From positions 18,911 to 82,910 of the forward strand of contig CAMDKY010000003.1 in the NCBI GenBank assembly GCA_945901245.1: DNA of 64,000 bases, written 5' to 3'. The notes below the pieces were generated by a model that saw nothing but the letters and a program-made list of their open reading frames with translations, was not told the origin of the DNA and made no database searches. The first letter of the stretch is position 1, and each line of letters opens with the position of its first letter. The translations under genes were made by a program, and so were the position numbers. Positions 9,054 to 20,367 of the stretch are shown piece by piece. The stretch comes from Polynucleobacter meluiroseus (lineage in GTDB: Bacteria > Pseudomonadota > Gammaproteobacteria > Burkholderiales > Burkholderiaceae).

Positions 9054-10328
9054 TTATAACGATCCTTCGGTTTTATCTGCCAGTAATAACCAGCCGGAGC
9101 AGTAGGCGTCATAAAGGGAATTGCTATCCTTGCCAATATCCTTCAAATACCCTGTATTTTTATTGCCGAGGGCGGGCAAGCGATGTTGCTCAGAAAGTAC
9201 GTTCCAGCACAGTCTGACGGCTAGGGACTCGCCTTCCGTTTGATTTTCACCATTGCAAAAGACGGTATTTTCCAGGCGCATGAGCCGTGTCAACGGGTGC
9301 AATCGGAGTGACTTGGCTTCAAGGTAGCGAGCAAAAGCCCTGATGGAAAGGGGCTTATCTGGGCCGTTAAAAAAGGCGTGGGGCTTGGGTTCGCTGAGGT
9401 AAGCTGCGATCCCTGGCAACAGCGTTGCGCCGGATTCTAGCTTGAGGTCCTTTAGGTGGCCCTTCAGCTGGCGTATTAGCTCCATAGGTAAAGTATCTGG
9501 GCTTGCGCTTGCAGTCTGTTGCGGATCCTGATAGTGCTCGGCCAGGCTGGGTTTGCTATCCAGCGATTCTGCTAAGTGCCATAAACCCTCTTGAATAAGC
9601 TCCCGATAGGAGGCTGCCCGAAAGCCAACCGACCACGTTTGGCAGCCTGCATCGAGTGATACCCCCTCATGCGCAATGTGGGGCGGTAAGTAGAGCATGT
9701 CACCAGGCTCTAAGACCCATTCTTCGGTCGCCTTAAAGTGAGCCAGGATTTTTAATGGCAAGTGGGGTTTTAGGCTTAAATCCCCTTGGCTGGAGATCCT
9801 CCATCGGCGCCTACCTGACATCTGAATTAAAAACACATCGTAGGAATCAACATGAGGGCCGACGCCGCCGCCAATGCCTGCAATGCTGATCATCACATCA
9901 TCTAGGCGCGCGTCCGGAATGAAGCGAAACCAGGATAAAACCGTTTTAGCTGCCGGATGAAGTGCATCTGCGCCCTGTAGCAAGAGGGTCCAATCCGGTT
10001 TGCTAATGGAAGGGATGGTTTTGGATGAAAAAGGCCCTGTACTTAGCTTCCACGGTTTGCGTTGAATTAAGCGGCATTCGCTATCGGGGTGACCAGCAAG
10101 TACCCGTAACTCTGCGGCAGAGATTGGGCTATCGAGGGCCTTACCAGCAGCCTTAGCAAGCTGAAAAGCCGGTATAGCCGCGCGTACCAGTAAGGGCTTT
10201 TTATGCCAGTATTGACGCATAAATTGCTCAGGACTAATCCCTCCCAAGAGGGCCCAGGGGGCCTTGATCGGCAGGGGTTGCGGGGGTGTTGGAGGCACGT
10301 ATGGCGTGCTCAAGTAAAATGGCTTCAT
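9054..10328 (-). CDS. roxA: JmjC/cupin 2-oxoglutarate oxygenase, ribosomal oxygenase RoxA (YcfD) type
   Basis: A 424-residue Fe(II)/2-oxoglutarate-dependent dioxygenase. The iron triad is visible: H159 and D161 in GPHVDSYDVF and H220 in PPHIAHEG, spaced as in E. coli YcfD, which hydroxylates an arginine of ribosomal protein L16. The N terminus LLGGISPEQFMRQYWHKKP is typical for the family. The ATG at 10328 is chosen: an upstream in-frame extension would run into the divergent slyD gene and has no similarity. L16 as substrate is inference from the family. Expression starts from the 47-base divergent region shared with slyD. Confidence 0.88.
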   Translation of the reverse strand: MKPFYLSTPYVPPTPPQPLPIKAPWALLGGISPEQFMRQYWHKKPLLVRAAIPAFQLAKAAGKALDSPISAAELRVLAGHPDSECRLIQRKPWKLSTGPFSSKTIPSISKPDWTLLLQGADALHPAAKTVLSWFRFIPDARLDDVMISIAGIGGGVGPHVDSYDVFLIQMSGRRRWRISSQGDLSLKPHLPLKILAHFKATEEWVLEPGDMLYLPPHIAHEGVSLDAGCQTWSVGFRAASYRELIQEGLWHLAESLDSKPSLAEHYQDPQQTASASPDTLPMELIRQLKGHLKDLKLESGATLLPGIAAYLSEPKPHAFFNGPDKPLSIRAFARYLEAKSLRLHPLTRLMRLENTVFCNGENQTEGESLAVRLCWNVLSEQHRLPALGNKNTGYLKDIGKDSNSLYDAYCSGWLLLADKTEGSL

Positions 10329-10375
10329 CTGCAGTTCGTAATTAATCTGAAAATAGGCTTTTGGCACACACGCGC

Positions 10376-11005
10376 ATGAAGATCGAAAAAAATACCGTCG
10401 TATCGCTTCGTTACAAATTAACCGACGCGCAAAACAATGTGATTGAAGAGCCCGATTCCCCGATGGTATACCTTCACGGTGGATACGATGGTACTTTTCC
10501 GAAAATAGAAGCTCTACTAGATGGTCGTGAGTTAGGTTTTGAGACCGCCATTCAATTGGAGCCGGGCGATGCTTTTGGTGAGTACGATCCTGACCTATTA
10601 AAAATCGAGCCCCGTGCACGCTTTCCGGAGCCAATTGAAATTGGTATGCAGTTCGAAGGCATTCCGGAAGCGCTTGATGAGCATGGCGCGATTATTGAAA
10701 GTGAAAACGATGCGGATGAGGATGAGGATGACTTGCAGCCCTTGATTTATACCGTGACGGATGTCGCTGATAGCCAAGTTGTACTCGATGGAAATCACCC
10801 TCTAGCAGGCATGGCCCTTCGCTTCACGCTGCAGGTTACTGATGTGCGCGCAGCAAGCGAAGAAGAAATTCAGAATCGCCACCCCGATGGCGTCGATAAC
10901 ATTACCTTTGGCATGCCCAACGATGATGAAGATGATGTGGATTTAGATCAGTTGATTGATGCGGCAGTCGATACCGGAAAAAATAATCCGCGCACCTTGC
11001 ACTGA
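10376..11005 (+). CDS. slyD: FKBP-type peptidyl-prolyl isomerase (SlyD-like)
   Basis: The 209-residue protein begins MKIEKNTVVSLRYKL, the classic SlyD start, with the FKBP active-site strands (ELGFETAIQLEPGDAFGEYD) split by an insert-in-flap region. An acidic segment near residues 108-118 and an acidic tail (NDDEDDVDLDQL) follow, but the metal-binding His-rich tail of E. coli SlyD is missing. It catalyses proline isomerisation and acts as a folding helper in the cytoplasm. The ATG at 10376 matches the family start; an in-frame TTG at 10361 would add five residues. Divergent from roxA. Confidence 0.9.
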   Translation: MKIEKNTVVSLRYKLTDAQNNVIEEPDSPMVYLHGGYDGTFPKIEALLDGRELGFETAIQLEPGDAFGEYDPDLLKIEPRARFPEPIEIGMQFEGIPEALDEHGAIIESENDADEDEDDLQPLIYTVTDVADSQVVLDGNHPLAGMALRFTLQVTDVRAASEEEIQNRHPDGVDNITFGMPNDDEDDVDLDQLIDAAVDTGKNNPRTLH

Positions 11006-11012
11006 ATTAAAC

Positions 11013-11804
11013 CTACTCTTTAAGCCATTGTTTAATGGTGTCCAGATCATGTCTGGTCTCTTGGCCGCTAGGCTGTAGGGATGGGGCATTTGAATCGTCA
11101 GTTGGAGCACCACTCAGCTTGGCAAGCTTCGCCTCGAGTTGCTTAATCTTAGCCTCTTGCTCTAGTGTCGCGTCAATCAGTCCTTTGAGCGCCATGGATA
11201 CCGGGTCGTCGACATTCGGTGTGATGCCGTAGGCTGAAAAGTAAGCCTTCTTATCATTGACATCGCTGCCATGTTCGCTCGATGGTAAATCGGGATGCAA
11301 GATGCGTGCCGGTACGCCCACCGCAGTAGCACCTGCAGGAATTTCTTTTAGAACAACGGCATTCGAGCCAACGCGCGCACCATCGCCTACCGTAAAGCCG
11401 CCCAACACTTTTGCCCCCGCACTAATCACCACCCCTTTACCTAAGGTTGGGTGGCGCTTCACGCCTTTGTAGAGTGAGGTACCACCAAGGGTAACGCCCT
11501 GATAGATGGTGCAATCATCGCCAATCTCAGTAGTCTCACCAATCACAATGCCAAGGCCATGATCTAAAAAAACACGGCGCCCGATTTTTGCCCCCGGATG
11601 AATCTCAATGCCGGTTAACAGCCGAGCCAACATCGACCAAAAGCGGGCGACCCACTGCAAGCCACTATTCCACAAAAAGTGTGCTACCCGATGCAGCCAA
11701 ACGGCGTGCAAACCGGGGTAGCAGGTAATGACCTCCCAGCGATGACGTGCCGCAGGGTCACGAACAATAATGGAATCAACTTCATCAAAAAGGGCTTTAA
11801 ACAT
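11013..11804 (-). CDS. cysE: Serine O-acetyltransferase
   Basis: A 263-residue enzyme that acetylates serine with acetyl-CoA, the first step of cysteine synthesis. An N-terminal helical part precedes the left-handed beta-helix made of hexapeptide repeats ([32 protein letters not shown]), ending in VGVPARIL at about residue 185. A C-terminal tail of about 75 residues is predicted to be helical and polar, longer than the short feedback tail of E. coli CysE. ATG at 11804 is chosen; a GTG two codons upstream is possible. It lies 23 bases after trmJ on the same strand, so the two may be co-transcribed. Confidence 0.92.
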   Translation of the reverse strand: MFKALFDEVDSIIVRDPAARHRWEVITCYPGLHAVWLHRVAHFLWNSGLQWVARFWSMLARLLTGIEIHPGAKIGRRVFLDHGLGIVIGETTEIGDDCTIYQGVTLGGTSLYKGVKRHPTLGKGVVISAGAKVLGGFTVGDGARVGSNAVVLKEIPAGATAVGVPARILHPDLPSSEHGSDVNDKKAYFSAYGITPNVDDPVSMALKGLIDATLEQEAKIKQLEAKLAKLSGAPTDDSNAPSLQPSGQETRHDLDTIKQWLKE

Positions 11805-11827
11805 AGTCACAGTTTAAAGCGAACTGC

Positions 11828-12628
11828 CTACTTTCTCAGAAGCATCTGTTTTGCTATGCCGCGAAGCAGGTCAATTTCTTCGGTTTGCAGCTCTGCCCGC
11901 GCAAAAAGGGCGCCGAGCCGAGCCATGAGTTTTTTTGGATTTTCAGGGTTCAAATAGCCGATGGACTCGAGCCCTAAACGCAAATGCGCTAGCATCGCTG
12001 CAACCGCAGCTGGATCGGCCAGACCATTCACGTCAGGTGGGGGCGTCGAATCAGTATTGGGGGCGTTTAAACCTTCGATTAAGGCTTCCCGTAGGCCATA
12101 GGCACACACCATGACTGCTTGCGCCAAATTAAGCGATGGGTACTCTGGGTTTGCCTCGAGCCATACCCGATGCGTGCAAAGCGCCAGGTGGGCGTTATCA
12201 AGACCAGTACGTTCTGGGCCAAACATTAATGCAACGCGCTTTCCTGCCGCTAATTGCGCTGTAATGCGAGCGCGCGCCTGGGACCAATTCAGGCCCGGCG
12301 GCCCAAACTCACGGTTGCGGCTGGTTAATCCCAGTACCAAGGTGCAGCCAGTCACCGCTTCGTTGAGGTCGTTTTCTTCATGGCTGGTTTGTAAGATATC
12401 CAAGGCCCCGCTGGCTAAGGCCACTGCCTCTGGTGCTTGTGCCATCCCTGGCGTTTTTGGATTGACCAAACAAAGGTCATGAAAGCCCATGGTTTTTAAT
12501 GCCCGCGCCGTTGAGCCAACATTGCCAGGGTGACTGGTTTCTACCAAGATAGTACGAAGCTGGGTAAAAGCGGCTGCACTAGATTGATCTTGGGCTTGTG
12601 CTTGGGATAAGGCGGCGTTGTTTTTCAT
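11828..12628 (-). CDS. trmJ: tRNA (cytidine/uridine-2'-O-)-methyltransferase TrmJ
   Basis: A 266-residue SpoU/TrmH-superfamily enzyme. The N-terminal motif [20 protein letters not shown], motif [10 protein letters not shown] and motif [11 protein letters not shown] form the knotted SAM site. E. coli TrmJ methylates the 2'-OH of residue 32 in several tRNAs. The C-terminal extension after residue 180 ([13 protein letters not shown]) is typical of TrmJ and separates it from TrmH or RlmB. It is transcribed away from suhB, another frequent neighbour of trmJ/suhB loci in proteobacteria. Confidence 0.9.
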   Translation of the reverse strand: MKNNAALSQAQAQDQSSAAAFTQLRTILVETSHPGNVGSTARALKTMGFHDLCLVNPKTPGMAQAPEAVALASGALDILQTSHEENDLNEAVTGCTLVLGLTSRNREFGPPGLNWSQARARITAQLAAGKRVALMFGPERTGLDNAHLALCTHRVWLEANPEYPSLNLAQAVMVCAYGLREALIEGLNAPNTDSTPPPDVNGLADPAAVAAMLAHLRLGLESIGYLNPENPKKLMARLGALFARAELQTEEIDLLRGIAKQMLLRK

Positions 12629-12715
12629 AGGGCGGTCATCGGATCGTTTAGAATCAAGCCGTTAGCTCGGTATTGGCTTCGAGCTTGTTCTTATTTAATT
12701 TGTTCACCACTATAT

Positions 12716-13504
12716 ATGCACCCCATGTTAAATGTGGCCATCAAGGCTGCCCGTCGTGCTGGAAACGTGATAAACCGTGCCTCCCTCAATTTGGAGCGGC
12801 TGCAGGTTGACCGTAAGCAGCACAATGATTTCGTGACCGAGGTGGATAAGGCGGCAGAGGTAGCCATCATTGAAATGCTCAGTGATGCGTATCCCACGCA
12901 TGGTTTTTTAGCAGAAGAAACCGGTGAACACAATTCAGGTGCGGAGTCTATATGGATCATTGATCCACTCGATGGCACCACCAATTTCATTCATGGTTTT
13001 CCACAGTATGCGGTGTCGATTGCCCTCTCGGTTGCGGGCGTTACGCAACAAGCAGTGGTGTATGACCCCAGTCGCGATGAACTCTTTACGGCAACGCGCG
13101 GTAGCGGCACCTACTTGGATCGCCGCCGCTTACGAGTCGCTAGTCAAACTCGCTTAAGCAATTGCTTGCTCGGCACGGGCTTTCCGTATCGGGAAGACCA
13201 AGATCTACAGACCTACTTAAAGATGTTTGCCGAGATGACAGCGCAGTGCGCTGGATTGCGCCGGCCTGGGGCAGCTTCCTTGGATTTGGCCTACGTTGCC
13301 GCAGGTCGATACGATGGCTTTTTTGAGAGTGGCTTAAAGCCGTGGGATATGGCAGCAGGCGCCTTGCTCATCAGCGAAGCGGGCGGCTTAGTAGGTACTT
13401 ATCGCGGCGAGGAAAATTACCTTCATAGCGGAGAGATCATGGCAGGTAATCCCCGCATTTTTGCCCAGCTTGCACAGAGCCTGGCGAAGTACAGTAAAGC
13501 CTAA
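12716..13504 (+). CDS. suhB: Inositol-1-monophosphatase SuhB
   Basis: A 262-residue metal-dependent phosphatase. It opens [17 protein letters not shown], nearly as E. coli SuhB, which supports the ATG at 12716. The lithium-sensitive phosphatase motifs are present: [20 protein letters not shown] (metal-binding aspartates) and [17 protein letters not shown]. In E. coli SuhB also binds RNA polymerase and helps the Nus complex on rRNA operons; whether it does so here is not visible. Divergent from trmJ with an 87-base gap. Confidence 0.93.
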   Translation: MHPMLNVAIKAARRAGNVINRASLNLERLQVDRKQHNDFVTEVDKAAEVAIIEMLSDAYPTHGFLAEETGEHNSGAESIWIIDPLDGTTNFIHGFPQYAVSIALSVAGVTQQAVVYDPSRDELFTATRGSGTYLDRRRLRVASQTRLSNCLLGTGFPYREDQDLQTYLKMFAEMTAQCAGLRRPGAASLDLAYVAAGRYDGFFESGLKPWDMAAGALLISEAGGLVGTYRGEENYLHSGEIMAGNPRIFAQLAQSLAKYSKA

Positions 13505-13532
13505 GCTCAAGCCCAATCGCTTAATTCTTGAA

Positions 13533-14321
13533 TTACTTTTTTACTAAATCTAAATAGCGTACTCCGCTTTGATCAATGCATAGGGCGCTGGCTTTAGGTA
13601 AATACGTTTCGGGGTGATCGAGGTCCCAGTCTGACAAAACCCAGCGTTGCCATTCCTGTGTATTGTGGTTTTCATGGTGCTGCGCTGGTAAATGCGTATG
13701 CCCATGAATTAATTTACCGATTGATTGGGATTGAACGAGGTCAGCACAGGCCTCTAGGGTGACATTGCCTTTTAGATTTGCGCCCTCAAGGCTAAACCGC
13801 GTATCGCGGCGATACTGCGCCTTGCTATTTTGTCGAAGATGATCCGCAATTGCATGACGCCAGGGAAGCGGTAAGCGCAAAAACGTTATTTGAATCCACG
13901 GCTTACGTGTCCAAGTTCGATATAACTGATAGCCAGGATCGGCAGTACATAAACCATCACCATGACTAAGTATGTACTGATCACCAGCAATTTCTACTGG
14001 GGAGGGATCAGATAAAAGCGTCATCCCCGTTCTTTTTAGAAAAGCACTGCCTACTAAAAAATCGCGGTTGCCATGCATGTAATACGTTTTAGTACGTCCA
14101 GAAAGCCCAGTTAGGGCATTCTTCACTTCGCTATGAAATGGCGACTGTGCATTGGCATCATCGCCCACCCAATACTCAAATAAATCACCCAGAATGAAAA
14201 CGGCTTCGACTTCACGTGCTTCTTTTTCACAAAAGTCAAAAAAGCGTTGCGCCGTCAAAGGCATTGACGGCGTTAGGTGCAAATCCGAAATCAGAAAGGC
14301 GCTGGCGTGATTGGGTGGCAT
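13533..14321 (-). CDS. lpxH: UDP-2,3-diacylglucosamine diphosphatase LpxH
   Basis: A 262-residue calcineurin-like metallophosphatase that makes lipid X in lipid A synthesis at the inner membrane. The motifs ISDLHLT, ILGDLFEYWVGDD, HGNRDFLVG, LSHGDGLC and HGHTHLPA form the di-manganese site and identify LpxH. Length agrees with the family. ATG at 14321 is preferred; a TTG one codon upstream is possible. It follows ppiB on the same strand after 36 bases, a common arrangement in betaproteobacteria. Confidence 0.94.
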   Translation of the reverse strand: MPPNHASAFLISDLHLTPSMPLTAQRFFDFCEKEAREVEAVFILGDLFEYWVGDDANAQSPFHSEVKNALTGLSGRTKTYYMHGNRDFLVGSAFLKRTGMTLLSDPSPVEIAGDQYILSHGDGLCTADPGYQLYRTWTRKPWIQITFLRLPLPWRHAIADHLRQNSKAQYRRDTRFSLEGANLKGNVTLEACADLVQSQSIGKLIHGHTHLPAQHHENHNTQEWQRWVLSDWDLDHPETYLPKASALCIDQSGVRYLDLVKK

Positions 14322-14357
14322 CAAGCAATGGCATCCAGGATCGATTGATGATCTTGA

Positions 14358-14861
14358 TTACTCAGCAAGAATACTTGCTTTCTCAATCACCACATCTTCG
14401 GTTGGTACGTCTTGATGAAATCCGGAACTTCCCGTTTTGACTTTGCGAATCGCATTGACTACATCCATACCGTCGCTAACGGCTCCAAACACAGCGTAAC
14501 CCCAGCCTTGCGAGGTGGGTGCGGTGTGGTTCAAAAAATCATTGTCATTGACATTAATAAAAAACTGGGAGCTTGCCGAATGGGGTTCGTTGGTACGCGC
14601 CATCGCCACAGATCCGTTGACATTTTTCAGGCCATTGTTGGCTTCATTTTCAATCTCGGCTTGGGTTGGCTTTTGTTTCATGCCAGGCGCCATGCCGCCA
14701 CCTTGAATCATGAAGTTATCAATTACGCGATGAAAGATTGTGCCATCGTAGTGGCCGCTTTTGACGTAGTCTAAAAAACTAGCGACGGTCTTGGGTGCTT
14801 TTGCAGCATCCAGTGTGAGGGTGATGTCGCCTTTATTGGTTTTGAGGAGTACTTGTGCCAT
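14358..14861 (-). CDS. ppiB: Peptidyl-prolyl cis-trans isomerase B (cyclophilin)
   Basis: A 167-residue cytoplasmic cyclophilin without signal peptide. The catalytic arginine lies in [15 protein letters not shown], followed by SASSQFFIN and the substrate pocket motif [15 protein letters not shown]. Length fits PpiB. The first 29 bases overlap the end of the TPR gene upstream, so the two are translationally linked, and lpxH follows. Confidence 0.95.
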   Translation of the reverse strand: MAQVLLKTNKGDITLTLDAAKAPKTVASFLDYVKSGHYDGTIFHRVIDNFMIQGGGMAPGMKQKPTQAEIENEANNGLKNVNGSVAMARTNEPHSASSQFFINVNDNDFLNHTAPTSQGWGYAVFGAVSDGMDVVNAIRKVKTGSSGFHQDVPTEDVVIEKASILAE

Positions 14862-15684
14862 TGCTTGGTTTACTTTCTTGAGGGTTGGGAATGGGTTTGG
14901 GTGTGCTGGGTGAGTTGGGTGCAGATGCGTTGTTACTGGCCTGAGGCGTTTTCAAAATACCAAGCAGGGCGGTGGCACGGCGTTGGTATTCGCGCTGGTT
15001 AGTACGTTGCTTGGCTGCATCGATGTAGGATTTTGCAGCTAGGCGGGTATAGACCTCGCCCAAATTAGCAGACGCAATCGCGTAATTTGGTTTGAGTTTG
15101 AGTGCGAGCTCCAAATAATCGCGCGCTTCAATCCACTGGCCTTGATTAGCGGCAAGCGCTGCTAAATTATTGTAGGGCTCAGCCAACTCCGGAAACTGTT
15201 GGGTAATTTCAATCAAGGTTTTCTGTGCTGCTGCGTATTGCTTTAACTCAATCTGAAGGCGCGCTTGCACAAAACGCAGTTGTACATTGCGGGGATTTTT
15301 GAGGAGCAACTCATCAATCCGCTTAATTGCTTCAGGATATTTTTTGGCCTTGACGAGCTTTTCAATTTCGCTGGGAATGCCATTACGCACCACGGGATCC
15401 GGTTCAATAATCAGAAAAGATAAAAAGGGTAGGGCCACCGTTTCAGAGAGCTCTGGCGGCAAAGGATCAAATCCAGCATTGGGGGAGAGCCTGGGCGGCT
15501 CATTCGGGCCAAAACCACCCAAAAAGGGGGCTAATATTGGACTGGGTTGCTCTTGCACAGCAGCTGGATTACCAAAGGCTTGGGCGTTCGCATTATTGGA
15601 TTGTGCGAGTGTAAATAAAAGAAGGAAGAGGGACGCCGTTACTGACCAAAGCGCCATAGCGGATGCACTTGTTTTTGAGGGCAT
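14833..15684 (-). CDS. Exported TPR-repeat protein of unknown function
   Basis: With the start at 15684 the protein has 283 residues and an N-terminal signal peptide ([16 protein letters not shown] followed by NANAQA). Longer starts at 15708 and 15744 exist but spoil the signal peptide. After a Pro-rich stretch come at least two to three tetratricopeptide repeats at about residues 110-225 ([20 protein letters not shown], then [15 protein letters not shown], then [15 protein letters not shown]), and a Ser/Pro/Asn-rich tail. It is probably a periplasmic protein-interaction module. The overlap with ppiB by 29 bases suggests an operon. Confidence 0.78.
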   Translation of the reverse strand: MPSKTSASAMALWSVTASLFLLLFTLAQSNNANAQAFGNPAAVQEQPSPILAPFLGGFGPNEPPRLSPNAGFDPLPPELSETVALPFLSFLIIEPDPVVRNGIPSEIEKLVKAKKYPEAIKRIDELLLKNPRNVQLRFVQARLQIELKQYAAAQKTLIEITQQFPELAEPYNNLAALAANQGQWIEARDYLELALKLKPNYAIASANLGEVYTRLAAKSYIDAAKQRTNQREYQRRATALLGILKTPQASNNASAPNSPSTPKPIPNPQESKPSNGTSTPQNQ

Positions 15685-15813
15685 CTGCAGAGAGGGGCAA
15701 AAGGGCATGGTGGTCGGGGGTAAAGGGGGGAAGGAGGGGCGCATTCGATATACTCAGCGCTCAGTCTAACAAATCAGGATTGTTTTATCCGACTTGCCCT
15801 TCCTTTAGTCCCT

Positions 15814-17250
15814 ATGCTGCAAATTTACAATACCCTCAATCGCTCAAAACAGATCTTCACCCCTTTAATTCCGGGGCAGGTGAAAATGTATGTCTGCGGC
15901 ATGACGGTGTACGATTTCTGCCATATAGGGCATGCCCGCGTCATGATTGTGTTTGATATGGTGGCCCGCTGGCTCAGAGCTAGCGGCTATGCGGTGGTGT
16001 ATGTCCGCAATATTACGGATATTGACGATAAGATTATTCAGCGAGCTATTGAGAATGGCGAGCCCATTGCGACCCTGACACAGCGCTTTATTGATGCCAT
16101 GCATGTCGACTCGGATGCGCTGGGCCTCATGCGCCCTGACCAAGAGCCACGCGCTACCGCTTACATTGAACAAATGCAGGGCATGATTGGTCGGCTAATG
16201 GAGCGCGAAATTGCATACCAAGCAGAGGATGGCGATGTCAATTACGCTGTTCGACTCTTCCCAGGTTACGGCCGCCTTTCTGGTAAGTCCCTTGACGATC
16301 TCCATGCGGGCGAACGGGTTGCCGTCGGTAGCGGCAAGCGTGATCCACTGGATTTCGTTTTATGGAAAAGCGCAAAAGAAGATGAGCCTAGCGATACTCG
16401 CTGGAATTCCCCATGGGGCGAGGGCAGGCCGGGTTGGCACATCGAATGCTCGGCGATGTCCTGTGAGCTCCTGGGTCAGCACTTTGATATTCATGGGGGC
16501 GGTGCTGATTTGCAGTTTCCGCACCATGAAAATGAGATCGCGCAAACCGAAGGCGCGCTCTATGGTCAAGAGCGCAGTGATAGCGATGCCCCTTGGGTCA
16601 ATTACTGGATGCACAATGGCCACATCCGGGTCAATCAAGAAAAGATGTCCAAGTCTTTGGGCAATTTCTTTTTGATTCGGGATGTATTAAAACTATATGA
16701 TCCCGAAGTCATTCGCTTCTTTATGTTGCGCGCCCACTACCGCAGCCCCATTAATTACAGCGATGCTCAGCTAGATGAGTCTCGCTCCGGACTCGTGCGC
16801 CTCTACACTGCCTTGGCCCAAGCGAATGCAATAACAGCACCTGCCAATCAGAGTCCGGTATTAACCGAGCCCTGGGCTGAGCGCTTTAATGCGGCGATGG
16901 ACGATGACTTTAATACGCCAGAGGCCATTGCCGTTTTATTTGATCTTGCAACGGAACTGAATCGTAAACATGCCGCAGGTGAGCAGGGTAGTGTTAACGC
17001 CCATGCTGACCTCATGCGCCGTCTTGCTGGTGTGCTGGGTTTTCTGGGGCGTGATCCTTCCGCATTTTTGCAAGGCGGAAACCCAGATGAACTTGGCGCA
17101 TCTGCGATCGAAGAATGCATTGTTGCTCGGGCGCAAGCAAAGCAAAGTAAAGCTTTTGCAAAGGCCGATCAAATTCGGGCCGACTTGCTTAAACAAGGTG
17201 TAGTGCTGGAAGACAAGCCAGGAGGGATCACTGAATGGCGACGAGCGTAA
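15814..17250 (+). CDS. cysS: Cysteinyl-tRNA synthetase
   Basis: A class I synthetase of 478 residues. The zinc-binding cysteine and HIGH signature are in [15 protein letters not shown] near residues 28-42, a further zinc ligand region is [14 protein letters not shown], and the KMSKS loop is [10 protein letters not shown]. The C-terminal DALR-type helical domain is complete. The gene is divergent from the TPR gene and its last 16 bases overlap the start of the glycosylase gene. Confidence 0.96.
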   Translation: MLQIYNTLNRSKQIFTPLIPGQVKMYVCGMTVYDFCHIGHARVMIVFDMVARWLRASGYAVVYVRNITDIDDKIIQRAIENGEPIATLTQRFIDAMHVDSDALGLMRPDQEPRATAYIEQMQGMIGRLMEREIAYQAEDGDVNYAVRLFPGYGRLSGKSLDDLHAGERVAVGSGKRDPLDFVLWKSAKEDEPSDTRWNSPWGEGRPGWHIECSAMSCELLGQHFDIHGGGADLQFPHHENEIAQTEGALYGQERSDSDAPWVNYWMHNGHIRVNQEKMSKSLGNFFLIRDVLKLYDPEVIRFFMLRAHYRSPINYSDAQLDESRSGLVRLYTALAQANAITAPANQSPVLTEPWAERFNAAMDDDFNTPEAIAVLFDLATELNRKHAAGEQGSVNAHADLMRRLAGVLGFLGRDPSAFLQGGNPDELGASAIEECIVARAQAKQSKAFAKADQIRADLLKQGVVLEDKPGGITEWRRA

Positions 17251-17999
17251 AAAAACCAGCAGTTAAAAAAGTAGTAGCTAGTAAGGCTGCGGCGACGAAA
17301 AATCCCCCATTACCCGCAATTATAAAAGCAGCAGAGGGTAAGTTAAAGCCCGATACAGGCGAGCCCAACTTAACCGTGATTGCACCGGATTATTGGGATC
17401 AGGCGTGTCAAGAGCTCATGAAGCAAGACCGCATCCTTAAGAAACTGATTCCAAGCTATGGCACCGGGTTTTTAGTGACGCGCGGCGATCCGTTTACAAC
17501 CCTCGCTAGAGCGATTGTGGGTCAGCAAATTTCCGTATCGGCTGCTCAGGCAGTATGGGATCGAATGGTGATTGCCGTTGGAAAAAAAGTGAACCCTAGC
17601 CGTGTTTTGGCGGCCACACCCGAATCCCTGCGGGCCGCAGGTCTCTCAGGACGCAAGGTGGAATACATCCGTGACCTAGCCGACCACTTTGCTTCGGGCC
17701 GTTTGCATGCAAACCAATGGCAGGATATGGACGACGAAAGCGTGATTCGGGAGCTCAGCGCAATTCGGGGTATTGGTCGCTGGACTGCAGAAATGTTCTT
17801 AATATTCAATATGATCCGGCCCGACATTCTGCCCTTGGATGACATTGGGCTGATTAAGGCCATTTCCCTTAATTACTTTAGCGGCGAGCCGGTGAGTCGC
17901 CATGAAGCGCGCGAAGTGGCCGCCAATTGGGCCCCTTGGCGCACGGTTGCGACCTGGTATATGTGGCGAAGTATCGACCCCATTCCCGTGGAATACTAA
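17235..17999 (+). CDS. DNA-3-methyladenine glycosylase, AlkA/HhH-GPD family
   Basis: A 254-residue base-excision repair glycosylase. The helix-hairpin-helix is in [16 protein letters not shown] and the catalytic aspartate is D203 in [10 protein letters not shown], matching D238 of E. coli AlkA. The first 45 residues are a Lys/Ala-rich basic tail without the AlkA N-terminal domain, so this is the short form that removes alkylated purines. The start overlaps cysS by 16 bases. The cysS-glycosylase-accA-tilS row on one strand suggests a shared transcript, although accA has its own promoter-like sequence. Confidence 0.9.
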   Translation: MATSVKKPAVKKVVASKAAATKNPPLPAIIKAAEGKLKPDTGEPNLTVIAPDYWDQACQELMKQDRILKKLIPSYGTGFLVTRGDPFTTLARAIVGQQISVSAAQAVWDRMVIAVGKKVNPSRVLAATPESLRAAGLSGRKVEYIRDLADHFASGRLHANQWQDMDDESVIRELSAIRGIGRWTAEMFLIFNMIRPDILPLDDIGLIKAISLNYFSGEPVSRHEAREVAANWAPWRTVATWYMWRSIDPIPVEY

Positions 18000-18002
18000 A
18001 AT
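17974..18002 (+). promoter_or_regulatory. Promoter candidate for accA (TCGACC, 17 bases, TAAAAT)
   Basis: The -35-like TCGACC matches TTGACA at four of six positions and stands exactly 17 bases from TAAAAT. The -10 ends six bases before the accA ATG at 18009, which predicts a transcript starting at the start codon. It is the best -35/-10 pair among the group of start-proximal -10 elements in this window. Confidence 0.45.
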
Positions 18003-18008
18003 CAAGCC

Positions 18009-18980
18009 ATGAAGACCACTTTTTTGGATTTTGAACAATCCATCGCTGAATTAGAGGCGAAGATTGACGAGCTGCGTTTTGTGCAAGATGAGTCCTCGGT
18101 TGATATCTCCGATGAAATTAAGACGCTCTCTGAAAAAAGCCAACAGCTGATTAAAGACATTTATGCCAACCTTACCCCTTGGCAAGTTTCTCAAGTAGCG
18201 CGCCATCCACAGCGTCCTTACACCTTAGATTACGTCAGCGGTCTGTTTACGGATTTTCATGAGTTGCATGGCGATCGCACCTTTGCTGATGATCAGTCGA
18301 TTATTGGCGGCTTAGCCCGTTTTAATGATGTACCGTGCATGGTCATTGGCCATCAAAAGGGGCGCGATACCAAAGAGCGCGCCTTGCGTAATTTTGGTAT
18401 GAGCAGGCCCGAGGGCTATCGCAAAGCGATGCGCCTCATGCGCCTCGCTGAGAAGTTTCAGATCCCTGTTTTTACCTTTGTGGATACCCCAGGCGCATTC
18501 CCTGGTATTGATGCCGAAGAGCGCAACCAGTCGGAAGCCATTGGCCATAATCTGTATACCCAAGCCGAACTCACTGTACCAATCATTGCCACCATTATTG
18601 GTGAGGGTGGGTCTGGCGGCGCCTTGGCGATTGCAATGGGGGATGCGGTATTGATGCTGCAAAACTCAACCTACTCCGTTATTTCGCCCGAGGGCTGCGC
18701 CTCTATTTTATGGAAGACGGCTGCAAAGGCACCCGAGGCCGCTGAGCAATTGGCGCTGACGGCGCAACGCTTAAAGGGTCTTGGCTTGATTGATAAGATC
18801 GTGGCAGAGCCTACGGGTGGAGCCCACCGTGATTATGCTGGCATGATGGACAATATGCGCAAAGCTTTGACCGACTCGCTGAAACCATTTCAGTCGATGG
18901 ATGTAGATGCATTACTAGAGCGCCGTCATGAGCGGTTAATGAGCTATGGCAAGTTTAAGGAAATCAGTCCCAAAGCCTAA
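18009..18980 (+). CDS. accA: Acetyl-CoA carboxylase carboxyltransferase subunit alpha
   Basis: A 323-residue subunit that, with AccD, transfers carboxyl from carboxybiotin to acetyl-CoA for fatty acid synthesis. Family signatures include [43 protein letters not shown] and the oxyanion-forming [12 protein letters not shown]. Length is normal. The last 35 bases overlap tilS in another frame; accA-tilS adjacency is common in proteobacteria. Confidence 0.96.
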   Translation: MKTTFLDFEQSIAELEAKIDELRFVQDESSVDISDEIKTLSEKSQQLIKDIYANLTPWQVSQVARHPQRPYTLDYVSGLFTDFHELHGDRTFADDQSIIGGLARFNDVPCMVIGHQKGRDTKERALRNFGMSRPEGYRKAMRLMRLAEKFQIPVFTFVDTPGAFPGIDAEERNQSEAIGHNLYTQAELTVPIIATIIGEGGSGGALAIAMGDAVLMLQNSTYSVISPEGCASILWKTAAKAPEAAEQLALTAQRLKGLGLIDKIVAEPTGGAHRDYAGMMDNMRKALTDSLKPFQSMDVDALLERRHERLMSYGKFKEISPKA

Positions 18981-20367
18981 GTCCGCAGCAGGGCGGACGC
19001 CATCCAAGCGCAGCCCTTTGCATTTGGAAGCGGAAAGTTATCTTAATAAAGCACCACGCATTGCAATTGCCTTGAGTGGCGGTTTGGATTCAGTGGTATT
19101 GCTGGATTCGATTTGCAGGGCTATTAACAAAGCAAATCCCTCTCCCACTATTTTTGCATTTCACATTCACCATGGCCTACAAAAAGCAGCCGATGAGTGG
19201 CTTCTATTTTGTGAGGCGCTAGCCAAAAAATACCGGGTTGCATTTGATTTTCGCTTGCTTCATATCGATACTGCACAGAATGCAGGAAACATCGAGGCGA
19301 GAGCGCGTAGCGCTCGGTATGAGGCGCTCACTGAGCTGTGTGCATACCACGGCATCGAAGACCTCTTGCTTGCACACCATCAAAACGATCAGGCTGAAAC
19401 CATTTTGCTGCAATTGCTGCGTGGCGCTGGAGTAGCTGGCTTATCCAGCATGCCCGAAAGCAGAATCCGAGCGTCAACTACTAAGCAGGTGACCAGCATT
19501 ACGCTGTGGCGACCCTTATTGCAATTAAGCCGGGCCGAGCTAGAGGCCTATGCCCGCGCACACAAGCTTAAATGGATTGAAGATCCCAGCAATCGTAGCA
19601 GTAAGTACCGGCGCAATGCCATTCGGAAGACGGTATTGCCGAAGCTTGAGATCATTCAGCCAGGTGCTACTGCTAATTTAGCGCGCAGCGCTGAATTACT
19701 CGCGCAGGCACAGCATTTACTAGACCGTCTTGCCCTGCACGATGGTAAAAAAATTCACAACCTAAAGCGTAATTCCTTAAGCGCGCAGCCGTTACTTGAC
19801 TTAAATGCAAGTGATCCCGCAGCAGCAAACAATCTACTGCGGTATTGGCTAAAGGCTGCTGGCCTAGCCATGCCCTCGCAGGAACGTCAACAAGCGTGGT
19901 GGGCAGATTTAGTGAAAGCACGCAGTGATGCCAAACTGGAATTGCTTCACGATGGGTACAGTATTCGATTATGGCGCGGGCAACTCCAGATCAGTGCATC
20001 GGTACAGTCAGAAGAAAGCGAGCAGGGTGAGTGGACTTTTGTATCGATACCAGCAAAGAGTGATCACGGGGGCTTGCCGGCCGCATGGCTCACGAAGGCG
20101 AAGAAAACGGGTGCCATTGAGTTTCGTGAGCGCAGAGGTGCTGAACGTTTGCAAGTCACTGCCACTGGGCCACGCAAGACCCTGAAAAACCTTTACCAAG
20201 AAAATGCAGTACCACCTTGGCAACGGCATACTCCGCTTCTCTACATTGAGGATGAGCTGATTGCAGTAGCTGGGGTGGGGGTGAGTTACCCCCATTTGGT
20301 CTTCACGGGCAGGCGGATGTTGCCGGAGTGGAAGCCAACATCCGATGCGAGGGGCACTGCCTCCTAG
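18946..20367 (+). CDS. tilS: tRNA(Ile)-lysidine synthase
   Basis: A 473-residue N-type ATP pyrophosphatase that modifies C34 of tRNA-Ile(CAU) to lysidine so that it reads AUA. The PP-loop SGGLDS is at residues 44-49, with HIHHGLQ and [17 protein letters not shown] as further family motifs, and the C-terminal TilS domain [23 protein letters not shown]. The first 35 residues are a basic extension encoded inside the accA end; a later start is possible but no good alternative ATG is seen before the PP-loop. The 3' end overlaps the toxin gene on the other strand by four bases. Confidence 0.93.
   Translation: MASLRKSVPKPKSAAGRTPSKRSPLHLEAESYLNKAPRIAIALSGGLDSVVLLDSICRAINKANPSPTIFAFHIHHGLQKAADEWLLFCEALAKKYRVAFDFRLLHIDTAQNAGNIEARARSARYEALTELCAYHGIEDLLLAHHQNDQAETILLQLLRGAGVAGLSSMPESRIRASTTKQVTSITLWRPLLQLSRAELEAYARAHKLKWIEDPSNRSSKYRRNAIRKTVLPKLEIIQPGATANLARSAELLAQAQHLLDRLALHDGKKIHNLKRNSLSAQPLLDLNASDPAAANNLLRYWLKAAGLAMPSQERQQAWWADLVKARSDAKLELLHDGYSIRLWRGQLQISASVQSEESEQGEWTFVSIPAKSDHGGLPAAWLTKAKKTGAIEFRERRGAERLQVTATGPRKTLKNLYQENAVPPWQRHTPLLYIEDELIAVAGVGVSYPHLVFTGRRMLPEWKPTSDARGTAS

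Noticed and set aside
10329-10634. Upstream extension of the roxA frame by 102 codons
   Set aside because: It runs fully antisense to slyD and bears no resemblance to RoxA proteins; ATG 10328 gives the expected length.
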